The notes: generated from the sequence alone by a model not told the origin. A stretch of 64,000 nucleotides of DNA from Planctomycetaceae bacterium (GCA_041398825.1 JAWKTX010000013.1:62001-126000), one strand, 5' to 3'; counted from the stretch's first letter, positions 29,491 to 38,833 are shown. Numbers and translations: made by a program.

Positions 29491-30948
29491 TCACCACGGG
29501 TGTGGTTGATAGTCTTTGAGAAAACAGCCGCAGTACGGCTCGTCCGGTTCGCTGTATCCCTGAACAATCGGAGCATAAATTCTGGCGGCCCCGTCGATGA
29601 CGTCGAGCGGCGGGTAAAAGCCATGCTTGTCCCGCACTTGGTCTGCGAGAGGCGTTGGCTTTTCATCGGTGATCCATCCTGTGTCGACACTGTTCATGTA
29701 GATAGAAGACTCTGCAAAGTCTGCAGCTGAAGTCCGTGTCAGCATATTCAAGGCGGCTTTCGCCATGTTGGTATGAGGGTGAAAGACAGTCTTGTTCAGC
29801 CGACCGAACTGGCCCTCCATGGCCGAGACATTGACAATAAATCGTCGCTGGCTGGGCGAGCGACGAAGTAGAGTTTTGAGTCGTCTGGTCAGAATAAACG
29901 GTGCGGCTGCATTGACCAGGTAAACCTCCAGCATTTCGATGGTTGAGATGTCTTCAATCTTATTGCGCCAACTATTCATGGGACGCAGGTCGACTTGTTG
30001 TTCATGCACATCAAGCAAGCCCGTTGGGAAATATTGTTCTATGGCAGCGATGTGACCTTTATACTCGGGGTGTGATTCCAGCAGAGCGAAGGGGTTGTGA
30101 TGAGAGTGGATCAGTGTTGTTGCCTCGGAATCGCAATGTGTTGACAGAAGATGTTGGTAGTAGGCCAATGGCCGTTTGACTGTCTGTGCCGCGTTGTGAA
30201 TCAAAATGTCCAAATGTGACTGCGAAGAAATCATTGCATCAGCAAATGTTTCTACAGAGGTGAGATTGCGTAAGTCCAGTTGGTGAATCTCAAGGCGATT
30301 CCGCCAATCCTCGAAGTCGGGTTCCTGTTGAAATCTTCTTGCTGCGTCAACCGGGAAACGGGTTGTCGTGACAACTGCGGCATCGTCACGTAGTAACTTC
30401 AGAACAGTCTGGTAACCAATCTTTATGCGGCCACCGGTGACTAAAGCAATTCGACCATTCAGGTTCACCCGTTCATTTCGTTTCTGCCAGTTCAACTCGG
30501 CACAACCGGGGCACAATCGATGGTAGAAATGGTGAAGCTGCGTGTATGGGGTCTTGCAGATATAGCACGAATGCGGCCGGATTCGCTTCGCTGGCTCTGG
30601 AGACGGAAGACCTGAATCCGCCAGCTCCTTGAAAGGCGAATGAGGTATCAGCTGCCGCACGATGGTGGTTGATTCAATCGCCCTGCGGTCAGCTGCGGCG
30701 ATTTGCCTCTGTCGTTGCTGCTTTTTTTGCTTTTTTGCGGTGCGATGTATTTTCGTGATCAGACTCTTGAAGCGGTCCTGATCGTCTACCAGTTCGGGAG
30801 CCTCGGAGATTGTCTGCAGTACATCCAGGCAGGTTAGAAATGCTTGTTCGGTGAAAGGCAATTCCGATGGAGTCGGAAGGGATTGAACCTCCGCCTCCGT
30901 TAGTTGGGACCGATCTGCTTCCACGATACCACGACTCCGCTCTGACAT
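29491..30948 (-). CDS. SDR-fold protein with N-terminal zinc-ribbon-like module and no catalytic tyrosine
   Basis: 485 residues from ATG 30948; a GTG at 31011 is also in frame and neither start has a clear ribosome-binding site. Residues ~1-110 are helical and lysine-rich, then CYICKTPYTQLHHFYHRLCPGC gives a zinc-ribbon-like C-x2-C...C-x2-C. A Rossmann fold follows, with cofactor motif ALVTGGRIKIGYQT, then LDILIHNAA and the serine of VNVSAMEGQF. At the YxxxK position the sequence is TNMAK, so Thr replaces the catalytic Tyr. Short-chain dehydrogenases normally need it, so this may be a binding or regulatory protein or use a different mechanism. The C-terminus (YCGCFLKDYQPHPW) adds another CxC. 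Substrate unknown. Confidence 0.75.
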   Translation of the reverse strand: MSERSRGIVEADRSQLTEAEVQSLPTPSELPFTEQAFLTCLDVLQTISEAPELVDDQDRFKSLITKIHRTAKKQKKQQRQRQIAAADRRAIESTTIVRQLIPHSPFKELADSGLPSPEPAKRIRPHSCYICKTPYTQLHHFYHRLCPGCAELNWQKRNERVNLNGRIALVTGGRIKIGYQTVLKLLRDDAAVVTTTRFPVDAARRFQQEPDFEDWRNRLEIHQLDLRNLTSVETFADAMISSQSHLDILIHNAAQTVKRPLAYYQHLLSTHCDSEATTLIHSHHNPFALLESHPEYKGHIAAIEQYFPTGLLDVHEQQVDLRPMNSWRNKIEDISTIEMLEVYLVNAAAPFILTRRLKTLLRRSPSQRRFIVNVSAMEGQFGRLNKTVFHPHTNMAKAALNMLTRTSAADFAESSIYMNSVDTGWITDEKPTPLADQVRDKHGFYPPLDVIDGAARIYAPIVQGYSEPDEPYCGCFLKDYQPHPW

Positions 30949-31396
30949 TCGCTGCGAGCACTTGCAGGCTGCGGGTGATTCAGCCCGGTCAGGTCTTCGC
31001 CGGGAGGGCACCCTTGCATTCCGTCAAACAGTGCAGATTTCCGGTACTTCATTTCAGCCAAACAGTATATAGACATGGCAACGCAAAGACCTGAAAATGC
31101 ATCGAAGAAGATTCGAACTTCTATCTCGCGACAAGCAGTCGCGCGCCCTTCCAGTTGGACCATCGATGCATCGGATAGTGTGATAGTGTAGCGAACCCGT
31201 TGTGGGGAACTATTCAGCGACACGGATGCTGACGAATTGGTTCGCTGTCAGGCTTTCGCAGTTCCTGCCAGATGGTATTTCTCGCGTACAGCAAGTGATG
31301 AAATCACCTGACGATCGCTCTGAGTTCTCTTCCAATCCGTTGTGGCGACAATTTGCAGGTTGTGTTCAGGAGAACTTTGATCAATTCTCCCTCGCA
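30949..31396. other. Intergenic region
   Basis: About 450 bases between two minus-strand genes. I see no convincing gene; open frames here lack ribosome-binding sites and recognisable sequence. The region should contain the promoter of the SDR gene. A tRNA-like fold overlaps the adjacent coding start (see findings). Confidence 0.3.
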
Positions 31397-32761
31397 TTAC
31401 GGAGCTGAAACGGCCGTGTCATCGCTGTTCAGCGCGAGACAGATCAATCGATCCCCCTGACGCAGCAAGAGAGAATCTCTGACAACCACGGCGGCATAAA
31501 GTACCGGGGCTTTGCTGCCCGGAGGCCCGCTATTTGTTGGTGAGCCAGCGGCAGGGACAGGATCCTTCTTGTCTTTCGCAGCGACGGGAATGGGGTCCAG
31601 CGTCGTCACAGTGAGGTCTGATTTCAGGCCGTTGACGACGTCGATCTTTCCATCACGAGCCGGAACCAACACGCTACCGTTGCAAAGTCCGATTGCGGTT
31701 GCCCATGAACTTCCGGACAAACGTTTCGCAAACAATTCATCTCCGGCAGCGGCTTCCAGTCCGTAAAGCACGCCTTCGCGATTCACAAACAAGGCGACTC
31801 CTTCATGTACAATCGGCGATGCAAAACTGCTGGTCGCTCTCCTGGCTCGCCAGACATAATCGGCTTTCCAAATACCATCAGCGGTGCGCGAAATCTGCAC
31901 CATTCCATTTGATTCCGCAGCTCGACCGCTACCGCTTTCACCTCGCCCCACCGTCGCGCCAATCAGGAATTTTCCGTCACCCAGTGGCATGGGAGTTGGC
32001 GTGGAATTTCCGGTCAGTTCTTCCAGCTTCCACAGTTGGCTGCCGTCAGTCGGATCAAGACCCATCAGGGAACCACTGGCACTCAAGACCAAATGTTGAC
32101 CGCCGTCAACCGGGACCAGACGCGGACTTGCCCAGCTTGTGGCACCGACTCCGGGGACTTTCCACCTGGTCTCACCGCTGGATTTTTTCAGGCAGACGAC
32201 ATACGGCTCTTCAGAACGTTCCATCCAGATAAAGACGTGGTCGGCTGATTGTTCCACCGATGCTGCTAATCCATGGCGAGCGACAATGGCGCCATAGTCG
32301 ACCACCAGATTGCGTTCCCATCGGATCTTGCCATCGTGAGTTAACGCGACCAGATTACCACCTTCGAACAGACAGATGACTCCTGCGTCATCGGCCGCCG
32401 GACTTGGGGCTGCTCTGCTGACGTATTCGTTGTTTTCGTGAGGCGTAGCGTTGGAAATCGCATGCCGCCAGAGTTGCTTTCCATCTGTTAACGAATAGGC
32501 AGCGACATGGCAGGTGTCTTTGTTGCCGCCTTCAATGCTGGTCACGTAAATGTGGCTGTGCCAGACGACTGGAGTCGACTGGCCATAACCAGCGAGTTCC
32601 ACAGTCCAGCGTGGTTTTGTGCCGGCCGTCGGAGCCGTTGTGTCCAGCGAAACCTGCCCGCCGTTTTGGAACGAAGCCCACGAATCGTGCGCCAAGGCGG
32701 GCCTTGCGAACACCTCGAGCGAAAGCAAAACGCCGAGTCCCAGTGTGATGAGTCTTTTCAT
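31397..32761 (-). CDS. Exported PQQ-like beta-propeller protein
   Basis: 454 residues from ATG 32761, which opens a signal peptide (MKRLITLGLGVLLSLEVFA, cleaving after ALAH or nearby). The body has repeated propeller blades with the PQQ-repeat pattern: AYSLTDGKQLWRHAI, ALTHDGKIRWERNL, CLKKSSGETRWKVPG, GLDPTDGSQLWKLEE and YGLEAAAGDELFAKRL. This gives about seven blades. Such proteins are either BamB-like scaffolds or cofactor-binding enzymes; no catalytic residues of a quinoprotein dehydrogenase are evident, so a periplasmic interaction role is more likely. A Pro/Lys-rich insert near residue 400 interrupts the last blade. Confidence 0.8.
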   Translation of the reverse strand: MKRLITLGLGVLLSLEVFARPALAHDSWASFQNGGQVSLDTTAPTAGTKPRWTVELAGYGQSTPVVWHSHIYVTSIEGGNKDTCHVAAYSLTDGKQLWRHAISNATPHENNEYVSRAAPSPAADDAGVICLFEGGNLVALTHDGKIRWERNLVVDYGAIVARHGLAASVEQSADHVFIWMERSEEPYVVCLKKSSGETRWKVPGVGATSWASPRLVPVDGGQHLVLSASGSLMGLDPTDGSQLWKLEELTGNSTPTPMPLGDGKFLIGATVGRGESGSGRAAESNGMVQISRTADGIWKADYVWRARRATSSFASPIVHEGVALFVNREGVLYGLEAAAGDELFAKRLSGSSWATAIGLCNGSVLVPARDGKIDVVNGLKSDLTVTTLDPIPVAAKDKKDPVPAAGSPTNSGPPGSKAPVLYAAVVVRDSLLLRQGDRLICLALNSDDTAVSAP

Positions 32762-33090
32762 AACAGGTTTTCGTTGAAAGATACTGCACGTCACGAAAGT
32801 AAAACGAGATCGATTAACCTGACGCCGCAGGTGAGGCCTGTCCAGCCTGACTTATTCTGCCCGCGGCCTGAATTGAGTCGGAGTAAACAGAATCACTCAT
32901 TTGGCACCGAGTAAAGTATAAACTGCGCCTACGGCATCAGGTTAAACATCAAAAACGGACCAGCACCCTGTTGAAAAATGGGACCGGCTCGACAGGAGAC
33001 CTCAAAACGCGACGGTTTTCAGCCGTCCTGCGTGCCTGTCCCGGTTTTTCAACGGACAGATAGGTTAGGGCGTTGAGCCCCGCCGTGGTG
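32762..33090. other. Intergenic region with palindromic repeat
   Basis: About 330 bases containing one full copy of the dispersed palindromic repeat at 32968-33059. The rest shows no gene. Confidence 0.5.
32968..33059 (+). repeat. Dispersed palindromic repeat, copy A (~92 bp)
   Basis: The ends are inverted relative to each other: CTGTTGAAAAATGGGAC on the left and the imperfect complement of it, GTCCCGGTTTTTCAAC then GGACAG, on the right. An inner stem around GACGG/CCGTC is also visible. Copy B at 50320-50412 has the same length and most of the sequence. This is REP-like or MITE-like; no open frame is inside it. Confidence 0.75.
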
Positions 33091-34797
33091 TTATGACTGA
33101 GGTTGAGTGCTGATGACTTCCACTTCTTCGTATTTGCCGACGCTCATATTGGAACCGCCGATAACAATCAGGTGCTGATCATCCAGTGGAAGCAGACGGT
33201 GGAAGAAACGACCCGTGGGAGTCTTCGCGATCACATCCCATTTCGTCCCGTCTTCGCTGAGCCTCTGCAACGTCCCCTGCACTGTCGTCACGTATAAGTA
33301 TCCGCCAGTGGCGAAGGCGGATGCTCCGAAACCGGTCATCATGCCGCCCGACATGTTGCGACGCCGGCCGGAAGTGTTGTCTGATTCTTCGCCGGAGGAT
33401 TCACTTTCGGGATGGGCTTCTTCCTGTACAACGAGAGCCGGCCCTTCGCTCCACGTATCGGAAGCAGGATCATAGATGGCTGACTTTGTCGTCGGCCCCC
33501 CTTCGCGCTGCATGCCACCTATGGCGTACAGCCGACCATTATGAGCGGCTGTTGCGAGAGCTCGACGCTGAAATGGCGGCGATGCAATGGGTTGCCAGTG
33601 AAGAGGCTGCTGAGTCAGATTCATCTTCCAGGCAGTTGTATGCCAGACGGAATTGCCTTCGCCTTTCATTGCCCAGCCGCCGACCACGTAGATGCTGTCA
33701 CCGACAACGGCTGCGTCATGAGATGATCTGCGTTCCGGCAGAGCCGGAAGTTCGTGCCACTGGCCGTCGACGGGATCAAAGCAGGACACGTCACTTTGGG
33801 ACCAAAGGTCATGCTCTTCGCCTTCCTCGTTCATTGCTGAAAAGCCACCGACGCGATACAGCCGGTTATCATGGGCCACCAGAGCCAGTCCCTGAAGTCC
33901 GGGACCTTCGGCAAGTGATTCCCATTCGCCCGATTTCAGGCTCAGCTTCATCAGCCGGTTACCCTGCTCCCCGCTGGAATAGGAATGTGCACCTCCGGTG
34001 TGCCCACCGTATGTGTAAACCGCGTCGTTCAGGGTGGCTGCTCCAAAGCTTGTCACGGGCTGAGGCAGGTCCTGAAGACGTACTGCCTGAATCGGCTGAT
34101 TAGTCGTGGGAACGTGCAGAGACACCGTCGAATAGTGGCGCGTTTCCGGATAAGCCTTGCCGTTCAGTTCCCCGGCAACACTTTCCACAAATTTGGCTCG
34201 CAGCGAATACACTCCGGCATCCGCAACATCAAACATCGCCCGTCCCTGATCGTTAGTCGTCGCGTTGACATCTTCCGCTCCTGGTCGAGCCACCGTCAGT
34301 TCTGCATTGGCCACGGGCTTTTCGCGAAAGGTGACTGTTACCGCAATCTGCGAACCCTGCAGTTCAGGAACCACGTCCAGGACCAGGTTGTCACTCGTGA
34401 CACAGGACTTCCATTCGGCGGCACCGGCTTTGGGCCCCGTCTTGGCGTAGTAAAGCAGGCGGAACTTTGCGTCGCCGCGATCCATCACACCCAGATCATG
34501 AGACGCGATATACACGCCGCCTTCGATGCATGAGGCGAAGATTTGTTCGTCGGTCTTTGTCAGTGGGACGGCTTCGGCGGCCGCCGTTCCGACAATTCGG
34601 TGAACGACCACCCCGCTCACTCGGGAAAGATATTCGGCATTGTCGTCGTGAGCGTCTTCGCCAAAGTACACGCAGACTCGCGGCTGGCCGTCAACCTGAG
34701 TCGGTACCAGCCACACAAAATGAGCGTTCGCGGTCAGGGGCATCGCAACGAGTGCAATTGCGGCTCGCATGCACCATGTCTTCAGACAGTTGATCAT
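33091..34797 (-). CDS. Exported DUF4198-like and Kelch-repeat protein
   Basis: 568 residues. ATG 34797 has AGGAG six bases upstream and opens a signal peptide (MINCLKTWCMRAAIALVAM, cleaving after ANA). The mature protein begins HFVWLVPT, the start typical of DUF4198/NikM-like periplasmic metal-related domains. A carboxypeptidase-regulatory-like strand set follows (ANAELTVARPGAEDVNATT). Residues ~245-565 are Kelch blades with the GG doublets (TYGGHTGG, YRVGGFSA, YVVGGWAMKG, YAIGGMQREG, IVIGGSNM). A His/Ser/Glu-rich insert (EEAHPESESSGEESDNTSG) splits one blade. An extracytoplasmic carbohydrate- or metal-binding role is plausible but not shown. Confidence 0.75.
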   Translation of the reverse strand: MINCLKTWCMRAAIALVAMPLTANAHFVWLVPTQVDGQPRVCVYFGEDAHDDNAEYLSRVSGVVVHRIVGTAAAEAVPLTKTDEQIFASCIEGGVYIASHDLGVMDRGDAKFRLLYYAKTGPKAGAAEWKSCVTSDNLVLDVVPELQGSQIAVTVTFREKPVANAELTVARPGAEDVNATTNDQGRAMFDVADAGVYSLRAKFVESVAGELNGKAYPETRHYSTVSLHVPTTNQPIQAVRLQDLPQPVTSFGAATLNDAVYTYGGHTGGAHSYSSGEQGNRLMKLSLKSGEWESLAEGPGLQGLALVAHDNRLYRVGGFSAMNEEGEEHDLWSQSDVSCFDPVDGQWHELPALPERRSSHDAAVVGDSIYVVGGWAMKGEGNSVWHTTAWKMNLTQQPLHWQPIASPPFQRRALATAAHNGRLYAIGGMQREGGPTTKSAIYDPASDTWSEGPALVVQEEAHPESESSGEESDNTSGRRRNMSGGMMTGFGASAFATGGYLYVTTVQGTLQRLSEDGTKWDVIAKTPTGRFFHRLLPLDDQHLIVIGGSNMSVGKYEEVEVISTQPQS

Positions 34798-34971
34798 TGG
34801 GGTCTCCTGAGTTTTCGATGAATCGAGTTTGTGTTGTTTGTACATGTGAAAGCTCCGTGTTGAATCCGTTACCGACGGGCCACGGCTGTTCTGTGTCCAG
34901 TGTGTGAATCGGTCTTGCCTGTCGGCCATGGGCGAGACGGTCTGTCTCGGAATCGTTGTCCGACGGTTCGG

Positions 34972-35442
34972 TCACCTCCGTCGGGGCAGTTTCAGGTCGA
35001 ACGCCAGCTCATTCTTTGTTCCTTCAGTAATGCTGGCCTTCAACTGACTGATTGTGTTGTAAATGGGGGGCACTACAACGACGTTCAACCGATGAGGATT
35101 CTTTGCCAGACTGTCAACCATCTGCTCATCATCAAAAGCCGGACCGCATGTCGACTGAATTTCGACTCGATGCTGTCCCACAACCGGACCGTGTTCAGGC
35201 GCGGCTTCGAATCGCCCGTCGACAACTGAAACGGTCACTCGCGGTCCCGACGTACCTTCGGTGGGAACAAACACCACGGTCCCCTCTTCCAGTGGCGCTC
35301 CGTCGACTGTTACCGTCCCGGCGACCGCCGCGCGAACAGGGCCTGCAACTTTGTCGCTGCAGCCTGTGAAAAGACTGATGCAGAGAATCATCGCAGTTGA
35401 ATAAAAGACGTGTCGTTTGCTTCTTATCAGGTCAGAATTCAC
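34972..35442 (-). CDS. Small lipoprotein, transthyretin/carboxypeptidase-regulatory-like
   Basis: 156 residues if started at GTG 35442, which overlaps the end of the upstream DUF1559 gene and has GAGG about nine bases upstream; an ATG at 35391 is the alternative. The hydrophobic segment ends in a lipobox (LFTGCSD). The mature part has the beta-sandwich pattern [19 protein letters not shown], as in planctomycete lipoproteins that commonly follow DUF1559 genes. It probably sits on the outer or inner membrane facing the periplasm. The overlap suggests it works with the pilin-like protein; the job itself is unknown. Confidence 0.75.
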   Translation of the reverse strand: MNSDLIRSKRHVFYSTAMILCISLFTGCSDKVAGPVRAAVAGTVTVDGAPLEEGTVVFVPTEGTSGPRVTVSVVDGRFEAAPEHGPVVGQHRVEIQSTCGPAFDDEQMVDSLAKNPHRLNVVVVPPIYNTISQLKASITEGTKNELAFDLKLPRRR

Positions 35443-36419
35443 CGACCACCTCGCCTCCGTTTCGAGTTGCCAAAGCGTCCAGTACTGTCGCGTCGATGTT
35501 GTCCGAAATAAAGCGACATGAGCCATCCGTCAGCCCAAATTGTACTCCGCCAACGTGGTCGCTGCGGAAGGCTTTGGTCCAGTTAGCGTCCCAAATGCCA
35601 TCGTCGGCGATGTCGTGGATTGAATCCATACTGAGTTGTACAGGCCGTTGAACCGGGATAGGGCACGGACCAGTAAGTGAACGAAAACCGCGACTGTCCA
35701 GCACAAAGACTATCACTGGCGCCGAACTTGTAGTCCGGCAGATTATAGGATGTTTCGCCGATCATCAGTGTTGACGTGGTTCCATCGGTAAAGTCACGAA
35801 ACCTGGTCTTGCCGCCGGCGGAGTCTGAATACACGATCGCCCCGTTCAGATTCGGCCGCGCGGAACCTGGAATGTAGGGCCAATACACGTTGTAGTCCGC
35901 GGTGCCCATGTTAACCGCGTAATGTCCAGGGGCTCGGCCCGCGTCGCTGGTGCAACCGGGAACCTGTCGCCTCATGGGAGAAGACGGACACAGATAAAAC
36001 GGCAATACCTGAGACGTCACTCGGACATTGTGAGGATGACTGTTGGTGAGACTGAAGTCGTACAGGTTGTAAGCGTTGGCTCCGTCGATCATCGGCAGGA
36101 TCGCAGTGAACGTGCTGCCGCCGCTGAGCGTGCTGTTGGCATTGGCATTTGGAAAGCAACGGTAGACGTCGTGATAGTTGTGCAGAGCCAGGCTGATTTG
36201 CTTGAGATTGTTTTTGCACTGCGTTCGTCGCGCCGCTTCGCGAACCTGCTGCACGGCTGGCAGCAATAGGGAAATGAGAATGGCGATGACTGCAATCACC
36301 ACCAGAAGTTCAATCAGGGTAAAGCCCGGCATTCGGGAATAGGACCTGATTGGCGTAACAAGATGACCAGGGAGGGCAGCCTCTGAGTTGGGCTCAGGCG
36401 TCAATGTGCGCAATTGCAT
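35432..36419 (-). CDS. DUF1559 pilin-like protein, one frameshift
   Basis: About 329 residues across two frames. ATG 36419 has GAAGGAAG seven bases upstream. A 31-residue leader precedes a canonical type IV prepilin signal, [18 protein letters not shown], then [17 protein letters not shown] and [16 protein letters not shown], the DUF1559 signature. The first frame ends shortly after [10 protein letters not shown] (near 35620). The C-terminal signature ([20 protein letters not shown], ending GGEVVGEF) is in the next frame, so a one-base gain or two-base loss lies there. DUF1559 proteins are abundant in planctomycetes and are probably processed by a prepilin peptidase and assembled or secreted through a T2SS/T4P-like machine. 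Confidence 0.85.
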
Positions 36420-36706
36420 CGCATACTTCCTTCGGTAGACAGACGCATTGAAAAGGTCACCGTCACCCCATGTGACAGTGGACAATTTCCGAGCGTGGCT
36501 GGCTATTGCGTGGAAGCAACGTGGGTAGAGATCCCCACAAACTCGCTTGCTGCGGCCTCGGACTGTATCTTCAGAGTTGACACTGAGATTCAGTCTCAGT
36601 AGATTAGTTTGGCATGGAGCAGTGTTCAAGGCAGGACCTGCTGTTTTGCCATTCCTTTTCAATCTTTGGCTCATGCCTGAGCTCGAGCAGCAAGCACCCC
36701 GCGCCG

Positions 36707-36880
36707 ATGCAAGACGACTCCAGACAGCAAAGAACGCCGAAAACCGACGAACGCAGCATCCCGTTGCCTGTGACATTTTCGCAGCTTGCCGGTGGAAGAA
36801 CGGAGTGCGCCATCGAACACGAAGGTCAGCTCTACCGCTTGCGAGTCACAAAAAACGGCAAACTCATTCTGAACAAATAA
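36707..36880 (+). CDS. hemP: HemP-like hemin uptake protein
   Basis: 57 residues from ATG 36707; the same frame is open from 36614, but the shorter form matches HemP length. The C-terminal half carries the HemP signature: the helix FSQLAGGRTECAIEHEGQLY is followed by RLRVTKNGKLILNK. HemP is a very small protein linked to haem uptake in proteobacteria and often regulated by iron. No Fur box or hem transport gene is visible nearby, so its role here is uncertain. It is easily missed because of its size. Confidence 0.75.
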   Translation: MQDDSRQQRTPKTDERSIPLPVTFSQLAGGRTECAIEHEGQLYRLRVTKNGKLILNK

Positions 36881-37283
36881 GTGAATGAGATCAGCGGTAC
36901 GGTCGTGATGTCAGACGTTGCGCACTGATCGCAGTCGATGGCAGTCCGTACCGAGAATGGGAGCGATTGCTCGTGATAACGATCGCTCGTGATAATGCCG
37001 TTCCCAGTTCGAATGATTCTGCCGCTTGCGTCTCGTCAGGTTGTTCGCGACATTCCGTTTAACACGCTACTTTCTGTTGGGATTTGCGCGGCTGTCGAGC
37101 GATGAGCAAATTGACGGATATCCTGAGAATGTTCAGCGAAGCCACCTTTAACGTGGAACTGCCGAACGGGATCCGGTCAGCTGAAAACGCTGGTTGCCTT
37201 TCGCCTTCCTGAATGAATTGAACGCGGTCCTGGTACGGAGTTCGGCACGGAGAAATTCTGAAACCAACAATCGTTGATTACAG
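36881..37283. other. Intergenic region
   Basis: About 400 bases between hemP and the VWA gene. A 16-bp tandem duplication lies at 36965-36996. No gene or terminator is convincing. Confidence 0.4.
36965..36996. repeat. Tandem 16-bp duplication
   Basis: Two units of the form GAT(T/C)GCTCGTGATAA match at 14 of 16 positions. It is one of several short tandem duplications found only between genes in this window. Confidence 0.7.
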
Positions 37284-38324
37284 GTGAAGTCGCAAGCGAT
37301 GATCTGGGGACATCCAACTATCTTGTTTGGCATCTGGGGAGTGCCGCTGATTGTGGCGCTGCTGATTTATGCTCAGAAAAGGCGAATCCTGACGGCAGAG
37401 CGTTTCGCAGATTCGGCGATGATTCATCGGCTGATTCCATTCATGGGGATGAAGCGAGTCTGGCTGAAGGCTGTTTTGCTGATGACGGCCTTCACCCTGC
37501 TGATCGTTGCCTGTGCCAGACCAAGGTATGGCGAATACTTCGAAGAAGTCTCTGTGCGCGGCGTTGACCTGATTGTGTTACTGGATGTAAGCCGATCGAT
37601 GCTGGCTGAGGACGTCGCTCCCAATCGACTCGAACGTGCTAAGGCAGACATCGTTGACCTTCTCGAAAAACTGAAGGGTGACCGTGTCGGGCTGATCGCG
37701 TTCGCGGGGGCACCAGTGGAACTGGTGCCTTTGACAACGGACCATGGTTTCTTCAAGCTGATTTTGAGTGACGTTGACCCCGATAGTGCTCCGCGAGGAG
37801 GCAGCCTGATTGGAGATGCGATTCGTAAGGCCATCGAATCCCTGGACACGGTCCCCAATCGCCAGCAGGTTCTTGTGTTGATCACGGATGGGGAAGATCA
37901 GGATTCTTTTCCAGAGCAGGCTGCCGAACAGGCAGCTGAAAAGGACATCAAAATCATCACCGTCGGACTGGGCGATAATGGAGAAGGTGCTCGAATTCCA
38001 CAGCGTGACCAGAACGGGCAGCTGCAGTTTATCCAGCACGATGGTCAGGAAGTGTGGTCCCGGATGGATGAACAACTCCTTCGCAACATTGCACTCAAGA
38101 CTGCCGGTGCCTATGTGCCAGCGCGAACGACCAGCTACGACCTGGGAAGGATTTATGAAGATCACCTGGCCAAACTGGCACAAGGAGATCTGCAGTCAGA
38201 ACAACAACGGCGTTTCCGTGAACAGTATCAGTGGTTTGCTGGCGCCGCGCTGATTTGTCTTCTGCTGGAACTGACTATCCCGCGCGCCGGTTCTGTTCAG
38301 TCGGTGGGTTCGCTGGCCAACTGA
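37284..38324 (+). CDS. BatB-like VWA-domain membrane protein
   Basis: 346 residues from GTG 37284; an ATG five codons later (MIWGHPTILF) may be the true start. Topology is as in BatA/BatB: two N-terminal transmembrane segments, a periplasm-facing VWA domain, and a C-terminal transmembrane segment (WFAGAALICLLLELTIP). The MIDAS metal site is complete: DVSRSM, the threonine in PLTTDHG, and ITDGED. In the Bacteroides Bat operon, BatB partners with BatA, a TPR protein and a MoxR ATPase. None of these is adjacent here, so the gene is either a solitary member or its partners are elsewhere. Confidence 0.8.
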   Translation: MKSQAMIWGHPTILFGIWGVPLIVALLIYAQKRRILTAERFADSAMIHRLIPFMGMKRVWLKAVLLMTAFTLLIVACARPRYGEYFEEVSVRGVDLIVLLDVSRSMLAEDVAPNRLERAKADIVDLLEKLKGDRVGLIAFAGAPVELVPLTTDHGFFKLILSDVDPDSAPRGGSLIGDAIRKAIESLDTVPNRQQVLVLITDGEDQDSFPEQAAEQAAEKDIKIITVGLGDNGEGARIPQRDQNGQLQFIQHDGQEVWSRMDEQLLRNIALKTAGAYVPARTTSYDLGRIYEDHLAKLAQGDLQSEQQRRFREQYQWFAGAALICLLLELTIPRAGSVQSVGSLAN

Positions 38325-38533
38325 TGGCCGTCAAAAGCCTGCTCAGCCTTCCATGGTGTTCTGAGGTATGCCAGCGGCCGGGACGCTGCAGGACGGAGCC
38401 ACAGCAACTGGTTTCGCGTGCAGTTACTGCGTCTCCGAAGTAGCCCGAAAGGCAGCGCATCCGCCGGGGCCCTGCCAGTGACGAACGTCACCGGATCAGG
38501 TGGCCTGACTACGGGTTCCTGGCGAGCAAAAAA

Positions 38534-38776
38534 CTAAGGCGCCGCCACTTCACCGGTTTGAGGATTGCGGCCGTGCTTTTGCATGATGGCGGACCAGGCG
38601 TCCTGTTCCACCGTCTGGGCTTCGTCCACAATAAGTCGCGGAATATCATCCACGATGGCATACCGAAGTCTGGTTTCTGCGCAGGTACTGATCAGGGTAT
38701 CGCCCTCCATCACCAGCTCAGACCGTGATTTCGGGCAAACGAGGATACTGCGGATCTTTTCGAATTCGAAGGCCAT
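38534..38776 (-). CDS. Trm112-family zinc-ribbon protein
   Basis: 80 residues. The sequence begins FEFEKIRSILVCPKSRSEL and continues TRLRYAIVDDIPRLIVDEA, matching the Trm112/YcaR family, small partners that stabilise methyltransferases. Only one of the expected CPxCxxxL cysteine pairs is present (VCPKSRSEL), so zinc binding is probably degenerate, as in several bacterial members. It lies upstream of the sugar isomerase on the same strand only by convergence; no methyltransferase partner is adjacent. Confidence 0.85.
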   Translation of the reverse strand: MAFEFEKIRSILVCPKSRSELVMEGDTLISTCAETRLRYAIVDDIPRLIVDEAQTVEQDAWSAIMQKHGRNPQTGEVAAP

Positions 38777-38833
38777 CAGTTGTGACTCAACTTCGTGGAT
38801 GCTGTTTGAAAACTGGCGACATACCGGGCTTTT

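Noticed and set aside
38332..38450. 39-codon frame overlapping the stop of the BatB-like gene
   Set aside because: It could be translationally coupled, but it is short, cysteine- and arginine-rich and resembles nothing; I do not support it as a gene.
38478..38491. Perfect palindrome GTGACGAACGTCAC after the BatB-like gene
   Set aside because: No T tract follows, so it is not a convincing terminator; could be a binding site but a 14-base palindrome alone is weak evidence.
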